Source: Actinokineospora globicatena (lineage in GTDB: Bacteria > Actinomycetota > Actinomycetes > Mycobacteriales > Pseudonocardiaceae). From it: a stretch of DNA of 64,000 nt. Position numbers and translations under genes: made by a program. The DNA is taken from positions 248,001 through 312,000 of the forward strand of contig NZ_JAMTCR010000003.1 of assembly GCF_024171945.1 (NCBI RefSeq). Direction: 5' to 3'. This document shows positions 27,771 to 36,864 of the stretch, in pieces. The notes under the pieces were generated by a model. That model ran no database searches. It saw only the letters and a list, made by a program, of their open reading frames with translations, and had not been told where the DNA came from. Each line of letters opens with the position of its first letter. Within the stretch, counting starts at the first letter, position 1.

Positions 27771-28793
27771 ATGATCACCATTGGGACCAGCGGGAGCGGG
27801 AGGCTGGTGGGTGGTGTCGGCGTGCTCGGCACCGGATCTTGTCTGCCCGCGCACGTGGTCACCAACGACGAGGTCGGCGAGCCCGCGGGCGTCACCGGCG
27901 ACTGGGTGCGGGCCAAGACCGACATCCGCACCCGCCGCCGCGCCAAGCCCGACGAGGCCACCTCGGACCTGGCGGTGGTCGCCGCCCGCGCCGCGCTGGC
28001 GGACGCGGGTCTCGGGTCCGCCGACGTGTCGCTGCTCGTGCTCGCGACCTCCACCCCCGACTCGCCCCAGCCCGCGACCGCGGCCGTCGTCGCCGACGGC
28101 CTCAACCTGCGCCCCGGCACCCCCGCCTTCGACGTCAACGCCGTGTGCAGCGGCTTCCTGTTCGCCCTCGTCACCGCCGAGGGACTGCTGCGCGGCACCG
28201 GGGGCGCGGGCCACGCCCTGGTCATCGGCGCCGACATCTACTCCCGCATCCTCAACCCCGCCGACCGGCGCACCGCGGTGCTCTTCGGCGACGGGGCGGG
28301 CGCGGTCGTCCTCGGGCCGGTCCCGGCCGGGCGCGGCCTGCTCGCGGGCAGGCTGGCGGGCTTCTCCGCCGACCGGGACCTGATCGAGGTCCCCGGCGGC
28401 GGCAGCCGGTTCCCCGCGTCCGAGCGCACCCTGGCCGACGGCCTGCAGTACTTCACCATGAACGGCCGGGGCGTGCGCGAGTTCGTCACCGAGCAGGTCC
28501 CCGGCGCGCTGCGGGACTTCCTGCGCGCCGCCGAGCTCACCGTGGCCGACGTCGACCACTTCGTGCCGCACCAGGCCAACGGCCGGATGCTGCGCGAGCT
28601 GGCCGCCGCCACGGGCCTGCCGTGGGAGCGCACCCGCACCACCTACACCGACTTCGGCAACACCGGCTCCGCCTCGGTGCCGATCACCCTCGACCACGCG
28701 GCCCGCTCAGGCCTGGTCGCCGAGGGCGACGCGGTGCTGCTCGCCGGTTTCGGCGGCGGCATGGCACTGGGGCTCGGCCTGCTCCGCTGGTGA
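27771..28793 (+). CDS. Beta-ketoacyl-ACP synthase III (FabH)-like condensing enzyme
   Basis: A 340-aa KASIII-fold protein. The triad is Cys in NAVCSGF (near 123), His in VPHQANGRM and Asn in DFGNTGSASVP. GDWVRAKTDIRTRR resembles the CoA-binding N-terminal part of FabH. ATG 27771 follows GGGAGGAATGAG. There are no polyketide synthase genes nearby. In benzoxazole pathways (A33853/nataxazole), a KASIII-like enzyme joins activated 3-hydroxyanthranilate units. With a 3-hydroxyanthranilate operon directly upstream and two AMP ligases in the window, an acyl-transfer rather than C-C role is a fair inference. Confidence 0.9.
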   Translation: MITIGTSGSGRLVGGVGVLGTGSCLPAHVVTNDEVGEPAGVTGDWVRAKTDIRTRRRAKPDEATSDLAVVAARAALADAGLGSADVSLLVLATSTPDSPQPATAAVVADGLNLRPGTPAFDVNAVCSGFLFALVTAEGLLRGTGGAGHALVIGADIYSRILNPADRRTAVLFGDGAGAVVLGPVPAGRGLLAGRLAGFSADRDLIEVPGGGSRFPASERTLADGLQYFTMNGRGVREFVTEQVPGALRDFLRAAELTVADVDHFVPHQANGRMLRELAAATGLPWERTRTTYTDFGNTGSASVPITLDHAARSGLVAEGDAVLLAGFGGGMALGLGLLRW

Positions 28794-28883
28794 CCGACCC
28801 GCACACCGTTGGCCACCCACACCGTTTCACGCCACACACACCGTTCACCCGGCACCGCGCACCCCATCGGAGAGGACATCGAG

Positions 28884-29684
28884 ATGCTCGACGACCAGCT
28901 GGTGACCGCCTACCTGGACCGCATCGGCGCCACCAGGCCCGGCGCCCCCGACCTGGCAGGCCTGCGCCACCTCCAAGAGCGGCAGGTGCTGTCGGTGCCG
29001 TTCGAGAACCTCGACTACCACCTCGGCGAAGAGATCTACATGGACGAGCGCGTCCTGGACAAGATCGTCCGCGCGCACCGCGGCGGTGGCTGCTTCGAGG
29101 TCAACCCGGCGCTCGCGTTCTTACTGCGCAGCCTCGGCTACCACGTGGACATCCTGCCCGGCCGGGTGCACCGCCCCGACGGCCTCGGCCCGCTGCAGGG
29201 CCACCTGGCGCTGCGGGTGCGCGCCGACGGCGAGGACTGGTTGGTGGACACCGGGTTCGGCCGCAACAGCCGGTTCCCGCTCGCGCTGGCCTCCCGCGAC
29301 GAGCACGACGACCCGCACGGCCGCTACCGGATCGCCGACAGCGACAACGGCGCCATCGACCTGTTCTACAACGGCAAGCCCCTCTACCAGGTCGTGCCGA
29401 ACCCGGTGGAGATCGCCGACTTCGCCCCCACCCTGTGGTGGTACCGCACCGCGCCGGAGTCCTCGTTCCTGCAGGCGCTGTTCTGCTCGATCCGCACCGA
29501 GACCGGCATGGTCACGCTGAAGGGCGACCTGCTCTCCACCGTGGTCGACGGGGTGCGCGAGCAGGTGCGCCTGGCCGACGACGAGGCGGTGCTGCAGGCC
29601 TACAAGGAGCACTTCGGCTTCGGGCTCGACAAGCTCCCCGCCGAGCCGGAGGGGGGCGTGACCACCGGCGTGCGGGTCGAGTGA
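28884..29684 (+). CDS. Arylamine N-acetyltransferase-family acyltransferase
   Basis: A 266-aa protein of the NAT family. The Cys-His-Asp triad is visible: Cys in RGGGCFEVN (near 71), His in QGHLALRV and Asp in VDTGFG. The family moves acyl groups from CoA or carriers to aromatic amines, and relatives such as RifF close macrolactams. The neighbouring operon makes an aromatic amine (3-hydroxyanthranilate), so N-acylation of that amine by an acyl-CoA or a peptidyl chain is the likely role. ATG 28884 follows GGAGAGGA; longer starts add an unconserved His/Thr-rich stretch. Confidence 0.9.
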   Translation: MLDDQLVTAYLDRIGATRPGAPDLAGLRHLQERQVLSVPFENLDYHLGEEIYMDERVLDKIVRAHRGGGCFEVNPALAFLLRSLGYHVDILPGRVHRPDGLGPLQGHLALRVRADGEDWLVDTGFGRNSRFPLALASRDEHDDPHGRYRIADSDNGAIDLFYNGKPLYQVVPNPVEIADFAPTLWWYRTAPESSFLQALFCSIRTETGMVTLKGDLLSTVVDGVREQVRLADDEAVLQAYKEHFGFGLDKLPAEPEGGVTTGVRVE

Positions 29685-29830
29685 CCCCGGCCCCCGAACC
29701 CTCAGTCCACGCAGGACGGTCCTGGTAGGTCCAGACAGGACAGTCCGCACGGGACACCAGAACACCATCGGCGCCCGCAGGGCTGGAGCCGGTACCCGTC
29801 CACCCACCGCGAACCAGAAAGGTTTCCACC

Positions 29831-31294
29831 ATGACGTCCTCGGCTGTGGGCGCCCCCGAGCGCGCCCCGAAGCGCCGCGTGGGCCTCACCTTGGCCCTGT
29901 TGGCCTTCGCCCAGCTCATCATCTCCATCGACTACAACATCGTCTACGTCGCGCTGCCGCAGATCGGCACCGAGCTGGGCTTCTCCCAGCAGACCCTGCA
30001 GTGGGTCATCAGCGCCTACGCGGTGGCCTTCGGCGGGTTCCTGCTGCTGGGCGGTCGGGCCTGCGACCTGTTCGGCCCGCGCCGGATGTTCGTCCTCGGC
30101 CTGGCCCTCTACGGCGCCTCCTCGCTGCTGGGCGGTCTCGCCCCGAACCCGCAGCTGCTCATCGCGGCCCGCGCACTGCAGGGCGTCGGCGGCGCGTTCC
30201 TGTTCCCGGCGACGCTGACGCTGGTCAGCACCAGCTTCGCCGAGGGCCCCGAGCGCAACCGCGCCTTCTCCGTGTGGGGCGCCGCGGGCGGCAGCGGCAT
30301 GATCCTTGGCTCGCTGCTCGGCGGCGTGCTCACCCAGTCCTTCGGCTGGGAAGCGGTCTTCTTCGTCAACGTCCCGCTCGCCGCCCTGGCGCTGGGCCTG
30401 GCGTTCGTGCTCATCGCCCCGGACGTCGTCGCCGCGGCCAAGCGCAAGTTCGACCTGCTCGGCGCGCTCACCTCGACCATCGGCACCACCGCGGTCGTCG
30501 TCGCCCTGGTGCAGGGCCCGGAGTCCGGTTGGCTGTCCCCGGTGGTCGTCATCAGCGCCGTGGTCGGGATCGTGCTCCTGATCAGCTTCCTGCTCATCGA
30601 GAAGAACAGCAGCGACCCGCTGATGCCGCTGCGGCTGTTCCGCAACCGCAACCTGGGCACCGGCATGGCCGTCACGTTCCTCTACATGGCGACCATGGGC
30701 ACCCTGCTGTACTTCCTGACCGTCTACTTCCAGGGCGTGCGGGGCTACAACGCGCTGGAGACCGGCCTGGCCTACCTCGTCCCGATGGTCGCCATCTTCA
30801 CCGGCGCCATGGTCGGCGGCAACCTCGCCACCCGCTTCGGGATGCGGGCCGTCATGGTCGGCAGCCTCGTCGTCGGCGCGGTCGGCACCCTCATCACCGC
30901 CCTGTCGATCTCCCCGGACGGCACGTACCTGGCCCTCGTGCCCGGCATGCTGATCCTGGGTCTCGGCCAGGGCACCGGCTACACCCTGATGTTCGGCGCC
31001 GCCACCTCGGGCATCGACCCGGCCGAGCAGGGCGTCGGCTCCGGCATGGCCTCCACCAGCCAGCAGGTCGGCGGCGCACTCGGCCTCGCCATCCTGGTCG
31101 CCATCGCCAACTCCGTCACCGACGGTGCCACCGGCGAGTCCCCGGCCGCCGCCACGGTGTCCGGTCTCACCACGGCCATGCTGGTCGCCGCCGCGGGCAT
31201 CGTGGTCACGGTGTTCGTCGCGCTGAACTTCGCCCGCCCCAAGCCCTCCGCCCCGGTGGCGCGCGAGGAACTGGAGGTGGCCGCCGCGGTGTGA
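29831..31294 (+). CDS. DHA2-family MFS exporter (14 TM)
   Basis: A 487-aa EmrB/QacA-type drug/H+ antiporter with about 14 hydrophobic segments. It has the N-terminal DYNIVYVALPQI (TM1, motif D1), GGRACDLFGPRRMF (motif A) and AAGGSGMILGSLLGGVL (motif C). The C-terminal end has lost hydrophobic character (ARPKPSAPVAREELEV). It lies at the end of the 3-hydroxyanthranilate/acyltransferase block and is followed by a perfect terminator hairpin. The most likely job is export of, and self-resistance to, the cluster product. Confidence 0.93.
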   Translation: MTSSAVGAPERAPKRRVGLTLALLAFAQLIISIDYNIVYVALPQIGTELGFSQQTLQWVISAYAVAFGGFLLLGGRACDLFGPRRMFVLGLALYGASSLLGGLAPNPQLLIAARALQGVGGAFLFPATLTLVSTSFAEGPERNRAFSVWGAAGGSGMILGSLLGGVLTQSFGWEAVFFVNVPLAALALGLAFVLIAPDVVAAAKRKFDLLGALTSTIGTTAVVVALVQGPESGWLSPVVVISAVVGIVLLISFLLIEKNSSDPLMPLRLFRNRNLGTGMAVTFLYMATMGTLLYFLTVYFQGVRGYNALETGLAYLVPMVAIFTGAMVGGNLATRFGMRAVMVGSLVVGAVGTLITALSISPDGTYLALVPGMLILGLGQGTGYTLMFGAATSGIDPAEQGVGSGMASTSQQVGGALGLAILVAIANSVTDGATGESPAAATVSGLTTAMLVAAAGIVVTVFVALNFARPKPSAPVAREELEVAAAV

Positions 31295-31320
31295 CCGGCC
31301 TCCCCTCCCGGCCACACCCA

Positions 31321-31360
31321 CGGCTCCGGTGCGATCGCCACAGCGGTCGCACCGGAGCCG
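31321..31360 (+). terminator. Rho-independent-type hairpin after DHA2 exporter
   Basis: A perfect 14-bp inverted repeat (31321-31334 with 31347-31360, 12-nt loop) followed by TTT, 26 bp after the exporter stop. Confidence 0.85.
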
Positions 31361-31496
31361 TTTCGCGCGTGCACCAGGAGTTCCCCCCGGGTGGGCTGCT
31401 GCGGCAGTGGTGCCGGGCACGCGATTCCTGGCCTGGCGCGGCAGCTTCAGCGCGACCTCGGTGTGAGCGGGCACCTGTGGGCACTACGATGCCGCT

Positions 31497-32249
31497 GTGT
31501 CCACACCGCTTGTTCCCGGGATCGAGTCCCACGCCCGCACCGCCACCCGGTTGCACCCGCGGGCCGGTGCGCCCACCTCGGCGGACAGCCACATCGGCGG
31601 CCCGATGCGCTGGCCCGTCGATGAGCCTTGGCCGTACTGCGTGGATACGCTGGAAGACGGCTCGCTCGGACAGGCGCTGCTCGGGGCCGCGCAGTTCCAC
31701 CGCCGGGATTTCCCGATGCTGCCATTCCCAGCGGGCCGCGACCTGCTACAGGTGTTCTGGTGCCCGGTCGTCGACGACGGTCACCACAACCACAACTACG
31801 AGCCCATGGCGATCCGCCTGGTGTGGCGGGATTCGACGGCCCTGAGCGGTCCTGACCTCGATCAGCCCAAACCCGTGCTGCTCGACGAGGAAGCCGTACC
31901 CGATCACGCGTGTGCACTGCGGCCGTGCCAGGTCACGGAGTACCCCCACTCCTATGACGCGAAGGAGCTGGGGTTCCAGCCCGGTGACGACTGGCCGGAC
32001 CTGGCCGACGGCTCGAAGATCGGTGGCTGGATCCCCTGGTGGCAGACCGGCCCCACGACGTTCCCCTGCCTGGACTGCGGAGTGGACTCGGTCCTGCTGC
32101 TGTCCCTCCACACCCGAGAAAGCAGCGACGGCTGCACATGCGAGACCGACGAGACCGGCGTGGGCTGGCAGTTCGGCCGGGACGGTGCGCTGAACATCCT
32201 GGTCTGCCCGACTGATGTGGAGCACCGACCAACCCCCTGGATCGACTAG
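31497..32249 (+). CDS. Hypothetical protein, DUF1963/YwqG-like
   Basis: A 250-aa cytoplasmic protein starting at GTG. Its layout (GGPMRWPVDEPWPYC, an LLQVFWCP-like strand, KIGGWIPWWQTG, the C-x2-C pair in FPCLDCGV, and a closing DGALNILVCP) resembles the DUF1963/YwqG family of unknown function. It is flanked by terminators on both sides and has no link to the biosynthetic genes, so it is probably a bystander gene between two sub-clusters. Confidence 0.6.
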   Translation: MSTPLVPGIESHARTATRLHPRAGAPTSADSHIGGPMRWPVDEPWPYCVDTLEDGSLGQALLGAAQFHRRDFPMLPFPAGRDLLQVFWCPVVDDGHHNHNYEPMAIRLVWRDSTALSGPDLDQPKPVLLDEEAVPDHACALRPCQVTEYPHSYDAKELGFQPGDDWPDLADGSKIGGWIPWWQTGPTTFPCLDCGVDSVLLLSLHTRESSDGCTCETDETGVGWQFGRDGALNILVCPTDVEHRPTPWID

Positions 32250-32310
32250 GGCCGCGTCATCCGTCCTCGGGCTGGTATCCGGTCTGAGAGCGCCAGAGGG
32301 GCTACACGAC

Positions 32311-32340
32311 AAGGGCCGCCGACGGGTGTCGGCGGCCCTT
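32311..32340. terminator. Bidirectional terminator hairpin
   Basis: A perfect 13-bp inverted repeat (32311-32323 with 32328-32340, loop GGGT), flanked by ACA and TGT. It lies between the end of the DUF1963-like gene (+) and the end of the 68-aa gene (-), serving both strands. Confidence 0.88.
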
Positions 32341-32360
32341 TGTGGGGGGGCGGGGGTGGG

Positions 32361-32567
32361 TCACCGCAGTGCGGCCTGGAGTTGTCTGGCGTGGGCTCTG
32401 GCGGTGGTGGCCATGTCGTGCGCCTCGGGTGAGCGCGTTCCCTCCTCTCGGGCGATGCGGTCGAGCAGGTCGGCCTTGCTCGTGTACCAGGCGGCGATCT
32501 GGGCTGGGGTGGCCGTGGGGGACGGCGTCGCCAGCACCACTCGGGTCATCTCCTCCAGCAGGGTCAT
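32361..32567 (-). CDS. Small helical hypothetical protein (68 aa)
   Basis: A 68-aa Ala-rich, mostly helical protein beginning MTLLEEMTRVVLATPSPT. It has no catalytic motif, no signal peptide and no Cys. A strong GAGGAGG lies before the ATG. It is codirectional with, and 40 bp downstream of, the FAD/NAD(P)-binding gene, and a terminator follows it, so it is either the last gene of that operon or a bystander. Its function is unknown. Confidence 0.7.
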   Translation of the reverse strand: MTLLEEMTRVVLATPSPTATPAQIAAWYTSKADLLDRIAREEGTRSPEAHDMATTARAHARQLQAALR

Positions 32568-32607
32568 GTCGGGTTCCTCCTCATCGGACCGCGGCGGGCG
32601 GGTCAGC

Positions 32608-34587
32608 TCACACGATCACGCCGATCAGTTCCTCGGGTTCGACCGGCGTCCGCACCTCGGCGGGCACGTGGGCCACCGGGGGCAGGTCCAGCAGCGCGCC
32701 CGCGATGGCGTCGGAGTCGCCGAGGGTCACCGAGTCGACGCCGGGGCGGATGCCCGCCGCGGTGACCCAGTGGACCGACTCGGTGGGCACCCCGTAGGCG
32801 AACCGCCGGGGGTGGGCGGCGCCGCGGGCGTCGAGCAGGCGGTAGGGGCGCTCGGTGACGGCCAGGCCGCCGGTCTGGTACTCCGAGCCGCCTGCGCCGG
32901 AGACGCGGTAGGGCAGGCACTGGTCGGTGTCGAGCAGGTGCCGCAGCAGCGGGTCCTCGGTGCGCCGCAGGTCCGGCTCGGCGAGCCGGGCCTCGATCAG
33001 CGCGCCCGCCCGGATGGGCTCGCCGGGCACCTGGGTGGAGTGCGCGACGAACGCCGGGTCGGCGATGTCGATGCGGACCTGGGTGCCGGGGCCGAGGATC
33101 TCGAGCACCCCGGCCTCTATCAGCGCCACCATCTCCTCCAGCCGGGAGGCGGGCGGGCCGATGGACAGGAACGCGTTGAGCGGGGTGTACCAGCCCTCCA
33201 GGTCGTCGCGGTGCGAGTCGCCGTCGAGGCCGCCGTGGTCGACCGCCAGGCGCAGTTCGTTGCGCAGGTCGCGCAGCACGTCCAGGGCGGCCTTCACCGG
33301 GCCGCTCACGTTGCCCTGCTTGGCGTGTGCGACGTCGGCGTTGAGGTAGTCGACCAGCCACGAGCGGAACTCGTCGCGGCAGGCGAACTCCCGGCCCGCC
33401 GTCGGGTTCGACAGCCGCTGCCACGACCAGTGGTCGGAATCGGGGATCCCGTACTCCGCCAACAGGTCCAGACCGTCCTCATCGGACTCGGGGCGGTGCA
33501 GGTAGCGGTCGACGAACTCCTCGCTCACCGCGCCGTGCCCGGTGCGCCGCAGCAGCGCGCCGTAGTAGACGCTCTCCACCTCGCGGCGGATCAGCGGCCA
33601 CAGGTCCTTGCCGAAGCTGATCCCGCCCTCGTGCCGGGTGCGCTCGCGCAGCGCGGCGATGTGCTCGGCGGTCAGCAGCCTCGCGAAGTACCTGCCGTGC
33701 GCGCCCTTCTCGTTCTCACCGCGGGAGTGGTACGGCACGCCGCGGCGGGAGAAGGCGTAGAGCTGGGGCTCGGCGCCGGAGGGGCGGTACCGGAGCTTCC
33801 CGTCGACCCGCTCGAACCGCCCGCCCCGGCCTGACGAGAACAGCGCCATGTGGTCGAAGAAGTTCAGCCCCAACCCGCGCAGCAGGACGGGGGCGCCCGC
33901 GCCGATGATGCTCAGGTCCAGGTCGGCCGGGTTGGCCGGGGTGACGTAGGTGAGGTGGTGGATGCGGGCGAGGCTCGCGGTGCGGGCCTCCCGGGGGGTC
34001 AGCCGGGCGGGCACGTGGCCCTGGGCGAGCACGACGGCGTCGAGCCGGTTGAGCCGGGTGCCGTCGGCCAGCCGCACACCCTGCGGGCCGCCGGGCACGC
34101 CGTGGGTGTCGGCGAGCGCGACCGCCCGCGAGCGGTGCACCCGCACCGAGACGTGCGCGGGCGCGGAGGCGACGATCCGCTCGAAGCAGTCGAGCAGGTA
34201 CTGGCCGTAGAACGCGCGCGTCGGGTAGGTGTTCTCACCCAGCGCGGCCGCCTCGTCGAAGGTCGCTCGCGGGTACTTGTCCGGCGGTGCGTCGGCCAGC
34301 GTGCGCGCCCACTCGTAGAGGGTGGGGCCGTTCTCGACCGGACCGGCGATCCGCGCGCTGTCGTCGGTGTACACGGTGATCTGCGCGGCGACGGTGTTCA
34401 TCAGCAGGTGCCGCGACTGGTCGGTGCGCCACACCGTGCCCGAGCCCGGCGCGGACGGGTCGACGACGTGGACGGTCACGGTGGCGTGCGTCGGCGCCGA
34501 GCGCTCGCGGGCGCAGATGCGCTCGAGGACGGACAGGCCGCGGGGACCAGCCCCGACGACGCAGACCTCGAAGGTGTCATCGCTCAT
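32608..34587 (-). CDS. FAD/NAD(P)-binding protein (PF13454-like), possible amine N-oxygenase
   Basis: A 659-aa flavoprotein. The N-terminal Rossmann site is VVGAGPRGLSVLER; a second dinucleotide motif, SIIGAGAPVLLRGLG, lies near residue 230. Other landmarks are WRTDQSRHLLMNT and the YPTRAFYGQYL segment. This fits the large FAD-NAD(P)-binding group that, as I recall, includes the nitrosuccinate-forming monooxygenases (CreE/FzmM type), but the family is broad and I cannot assign a substrate. It shares an operon with an AMP-dependent ligase 27 bp upstream. If it is CreE-like, it would oxidise aspartate towards nitrite for N-N chemistry. Otherwise it may be an N-hydroxylase-like oxidase of the aromatic product. 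A GAGGGGG site precedes the start. Confidence 0.8.
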   Translation of the reverse strand: MSDDTFEVCVVGAGPRGLSVLERICARERSAPTHATVTVHVVDPSAPGSGTVWRTDQSRHLLMNTVAAQITVYTDDSARIAGPVENGPTLYEWARTLADAPPDKYPRATFDEAAALGENTYPTRAFYGQYLLDCFERIVASAPAHVSVRVHRSRAVALADTHGVPGGPQGVRLADGTRLNRLDAVVLAQGHVPARLTPREARTASLARIHHLTYVTPANPADLDLSIIGAGAPVLLRGLGLNFFDHMALFSSGRGGRFERVDGKLRYRPSGAEPQLYAFSRRGVPYHSRGENEKGAHGRYFARLLTAEHIAALRERTRHEGGISFGKDLWPLIRREVESVYYGALLRRTGHGAVSEEFVDRYLHRPESDEDGLDLLAEYGIPDSDHWSWQRLSNPTAGREFACRDEFRSWLVDYLNADVAHAKQGNVSGPVKAALDVLRDLRNELRLAVDHGGLDGDSHRDDLEGWYTPLNAFLSIGPPASRLEEMVALIEAGVLEILGPGTQVRIDIADPAFVAHSTQVPGEPIRAGALIEARLAEPDLRRTEDPLLRHLLDTDQCLPYRVSGAGGSEYQTGGLAVTERPYRLLDARGAAHPRRFAYGVPTESVHWVTAAGIRPGVDSVTLGDSDAIAGALLDLPPVAHVPAEVRTPVEPEELIGVIV

Positions 34588-34614
34588 CGGATTTCCCTTT
34601 CCCCCTCTCGGGTG

Positions 34615-36180
34615 TCACAGGTCCCGCGGGCTGGTCAGCAGCCTGCCGAGCTCGAGCCGCTTGATCTTGGTGGTGGCGGTCTGCGGCAGGTCCTCCAGCC
34701 GCCACTGCACCGGCGGCCGCAGCGGGGGCAGGGTGGCGACCGCGGCGCGCCACTGCTCTTGGTCGAGCACCTTGTTGTCGCGGGTGCACACGACCGGGAC
34801 GGCCTTGCCGTCGGCGTCCGGCACGATGATCACCTCGACCAGGTCGGGCAGCCGGGCGAAGAGCTTGTCCTCGATCTCCAGCGTGCTGCCGATGCCCGCG
34901 ATGGCGTCGACCTCGCGGTCGAGCAGGTGCAGGCAGCCCCACTTCGTGCGGTAGCCCAGGTCGCCCATCCGCCACCAGCCGTCGGAGACCTGCTTGGCCC
35001 AGCGCTGGTGCTCGCCGAGGTAGGTGACGACGCGGCCGTCGCTGCGCACCTCGATGAACCCGGGGGAGTCCTTGGTCGGCGGCTTGCCGTCGCGGCTGAC
35101 CACCCGGACCCCGGTCATGCCGGGGAACGGCCTGCCGACGCAGCGGCCGTCGGCCTCGGTGCCGCGCTTGCGGCCGTAGGTGCGCGCGGCGATCGGGCCG
35201 ACCTCGCTCTGCCCGTAGGCCTGGGCGAACAGCGCGCCCTTGCGCCGGGAGGCGCCCAGCAGCCGGTGCACGGTGCGCGGGTGGATCGCGTCGAAGGTGC
35301 TGCTGAAGTACTTGACGCCCGCGAGCGGTCCGCGCGGGTCCTCGGCGAGCACCTCCCAGCGCAGGAACGTGTTGGGGTGCGCCTCGATCAGGCCGGGCGG
35401 GACCCGCAGGAACAGCTCGGCGACCACGGCCGGGTCGTCGTCGCGCAGCACGACGAGCGGGTGGCCCTGCAGCACCGAGATCGGCATGGCGGTAAACATG
35501 CGCGAGTGCACGAACGACACGTGCACCGCGATCGGCTCCCGCTTGCCCACCAGCGACACCACGCTCGCCTGCGGCCGGTAACGCGACTGCATCGTGTGTC
35601 CCGTGTGGACTGCCAACTTGGGCACGCCGGTGGTGCCCGAGGTGTGCGTGATCAGCGTCGGGTGCGAGGGCGGCATGGACACTGCGGCCACCCTCGGCGA
35701 CCCGGCGAGGGAGGCCAGGGTGGTCGCCGAGGGGTGCTCACCGGAGGCGAGCAGGACCGCGGTGGTGTCCGCGAAGGCGACGTCGCCGAGCTCGGTGTCC
35801 AGCTTGGCCTGGTCGGTGACCAGGTACGGGCGGTCGACCCGGCGCAGCAGCACCCCCACCGTCGCGCCGTCGAGCTTGGGCGAGAGCAGCACCGGGATGG
35901 CGCCGGTGCGGGCGATCGCGCACGCCAGCAGGCTGATGTCGAACCCGTCGGACTTGTAGACGACCACGTGGTCGCCCGGCCGGACCCGCGCCGCCCACAG
36001 CCGCGAGGCCAGGTCGGCGACGAGCTCGGCCACCTCGGTGACGGTGAACCGCGTCCCCAGCTCCGGGGCGACGTCGAGGGTGTGGTCGGTGATGACCGGG
36101 CTGCCGGGGTGCCTGCGGGCGGCGCGGTCGAACAGCGTCCCGAGGCGGATACCGCGGTTCGCGATGCGTTGTAACAGCAT
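34615..36180 (-). CDS. AMP-dependent acyl/aryl ligase, paralogue 1
   Basis: A 521-aa class I adenylate-forming enzyme. It has THTSGTTGVPKL (ATP loop), YGQSEVGP (A5-like), WWRMGDLGYRTKWG (A7/A8 region) and a C-terminal lysine in TTTKIKRLE where the usual Gly-Lys pair has lost its Gly. There is no carrier domain. It is clearly paralogous to the ligase at 40148-41722, sharing for example HLLDREVD and GYRTKWG. It probably activates an aromatic or other carboxylic acid as acyl-AMP or CoA ester; 3-hydroxyanthranilate is the obvious local acid. A diazotase role, as for CreM, is another possibility if the flavoprotein downstream makes nitrite. Confidence 0.9.
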   Translation of the reverse strand: MLLQRIANRGIRLGTLFDRAARRHPGSPVITDHTLDVAPELGTRFTVTEVAELVADLASRLWAARVRPGDHVVVYKSDGFDISLLACAIARTGAIPVLLSPKLDGATVGVLLRRVDRPYLVTDQAKLDTELGDVAFADTTAVLLASGEHPSATTLASLAGSPRVAAVSMPPSHPTLITHTSGTTGVPKLAVHTGHTMQSRYRPQASVVSLVGKREPIAVHVSFVHSRMFTAMPISVLQGHPLVVLRDDDPAVVAELFLRVPPGLIEAHPNTFLRWEVLAEDPRGPLAGVKYFSSTFDAIHPRTVHRLLGASRRKGALFAQAYGQSEVGPIAARTYGRKRGTEADGRCVGRPFPGMTGVRVVSRDGKPPTKDSPGFIEVRSDGRVVTYLGEHQRWAKQVSDGWWRMGDLGYRTKWGCLHLLDREVDAIAGIGSTLEIEDKLFARLPDLVEVIIVPDADGKAVPVVCTRDNKVLDQEQWRAAVATLPPLRPPVQWRLEDLPQTATTKIKRLELGRLLTSPRDL

Positions 36181-36222
36181 GGTGCTCGCCTTCTCTTTCC
36201 GTGACTTGGCGTGCGGGACGGC

Positions 36223-36768
36223 TCAGGCGGCGGTCTCGATGACGTCCCTGATGAGCTTGAGGGTGTCGGCGAGGTCCTGGGCGAGCTTGCTGGTCCACTC
36301 CTCGATGAACCGGACCCTGGCGGGCTCGTCCAGGTCGGCGACGATCTTGTGGATGCCCGCGGTGGCCAGGCCCATGCGGAAGTGGTGGGTGAGCACGGTG
36401 CCGCCGCCCTCGGCGGGACGAACGTCGAAGCCCCAGACGCTCTCCTGGTCCTCGCTGGCGTGCGAGAGCATCATCCAGCGGAAGGTGCGACCGGGCTCGG
36501 CGGCCACCACGCGGCACTCGGTGTACCAGGTGCCGCGCACCAGCGGGGCCCAGGAGACGACGTCCTCCTGGCGCAGGTTCTCGCCGCGGAACACCGCGCC
36601 GACGGTGGCGGGCTCACCGGAGATCCACTCCCCGCCCTGGCACTCCGGGCTCCACTCGCCGCTGCGCGACAGGTCGCTCACGACGGCGTAGACGCTGTCG
36701 GGGGTGGCCGCCACGACGATGTCGGAGCGCAGGTCGAACAGGGGGGAGGTGTCGACGATCGAGGACAT
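36223..36768 (-). CDS. SRPBCC (START-like) family protein
   Basis: A 181-aa helix-grip-fold protein. The family pattern is visible: an early VVAATPDSVYAVVSDLSRSGEWSPE segment, a middle VVAAEPGRTFRW strand and a long C-terminal helix. SRPBCC proteins bind hydrophobic ligands; some act as aromatases or cyclases, while many others are of unknown role. GGAAGGAAC precedes the ATG. It lies inside a minus-strand operon with oxidoreductases and the AMP ligase, so it probably handles an aromatic intermediate. The substrate cannot be told. Confidence 0.87.
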   Translation of the reverse strand: MSSIVDTSPLFDLRSDIVVAATPDSVYAVVSDLSRSGEWSPECQGGEWISGEPATVGAVFRGENLRQEDVVSWAPLVRGTWYTECRVVAAEPGRTFRWMMLSHASEDQESVWGFDVRPAEGGGTVLTHHFRMGLATAGIHKIVADLDEPARVRFIEEWTSKLAQDLADTLKLIRDVIETAA

Positions 36769-36864
36769 GGGGGTTCCTTCCGGTGCGGTCGGCGAAGTCG
36801 CCGGTGGGATGGGATGGGGAATCGTTGGTGGGGAACGAGCGTGGGAACAGCCGGCACGGGGTGG

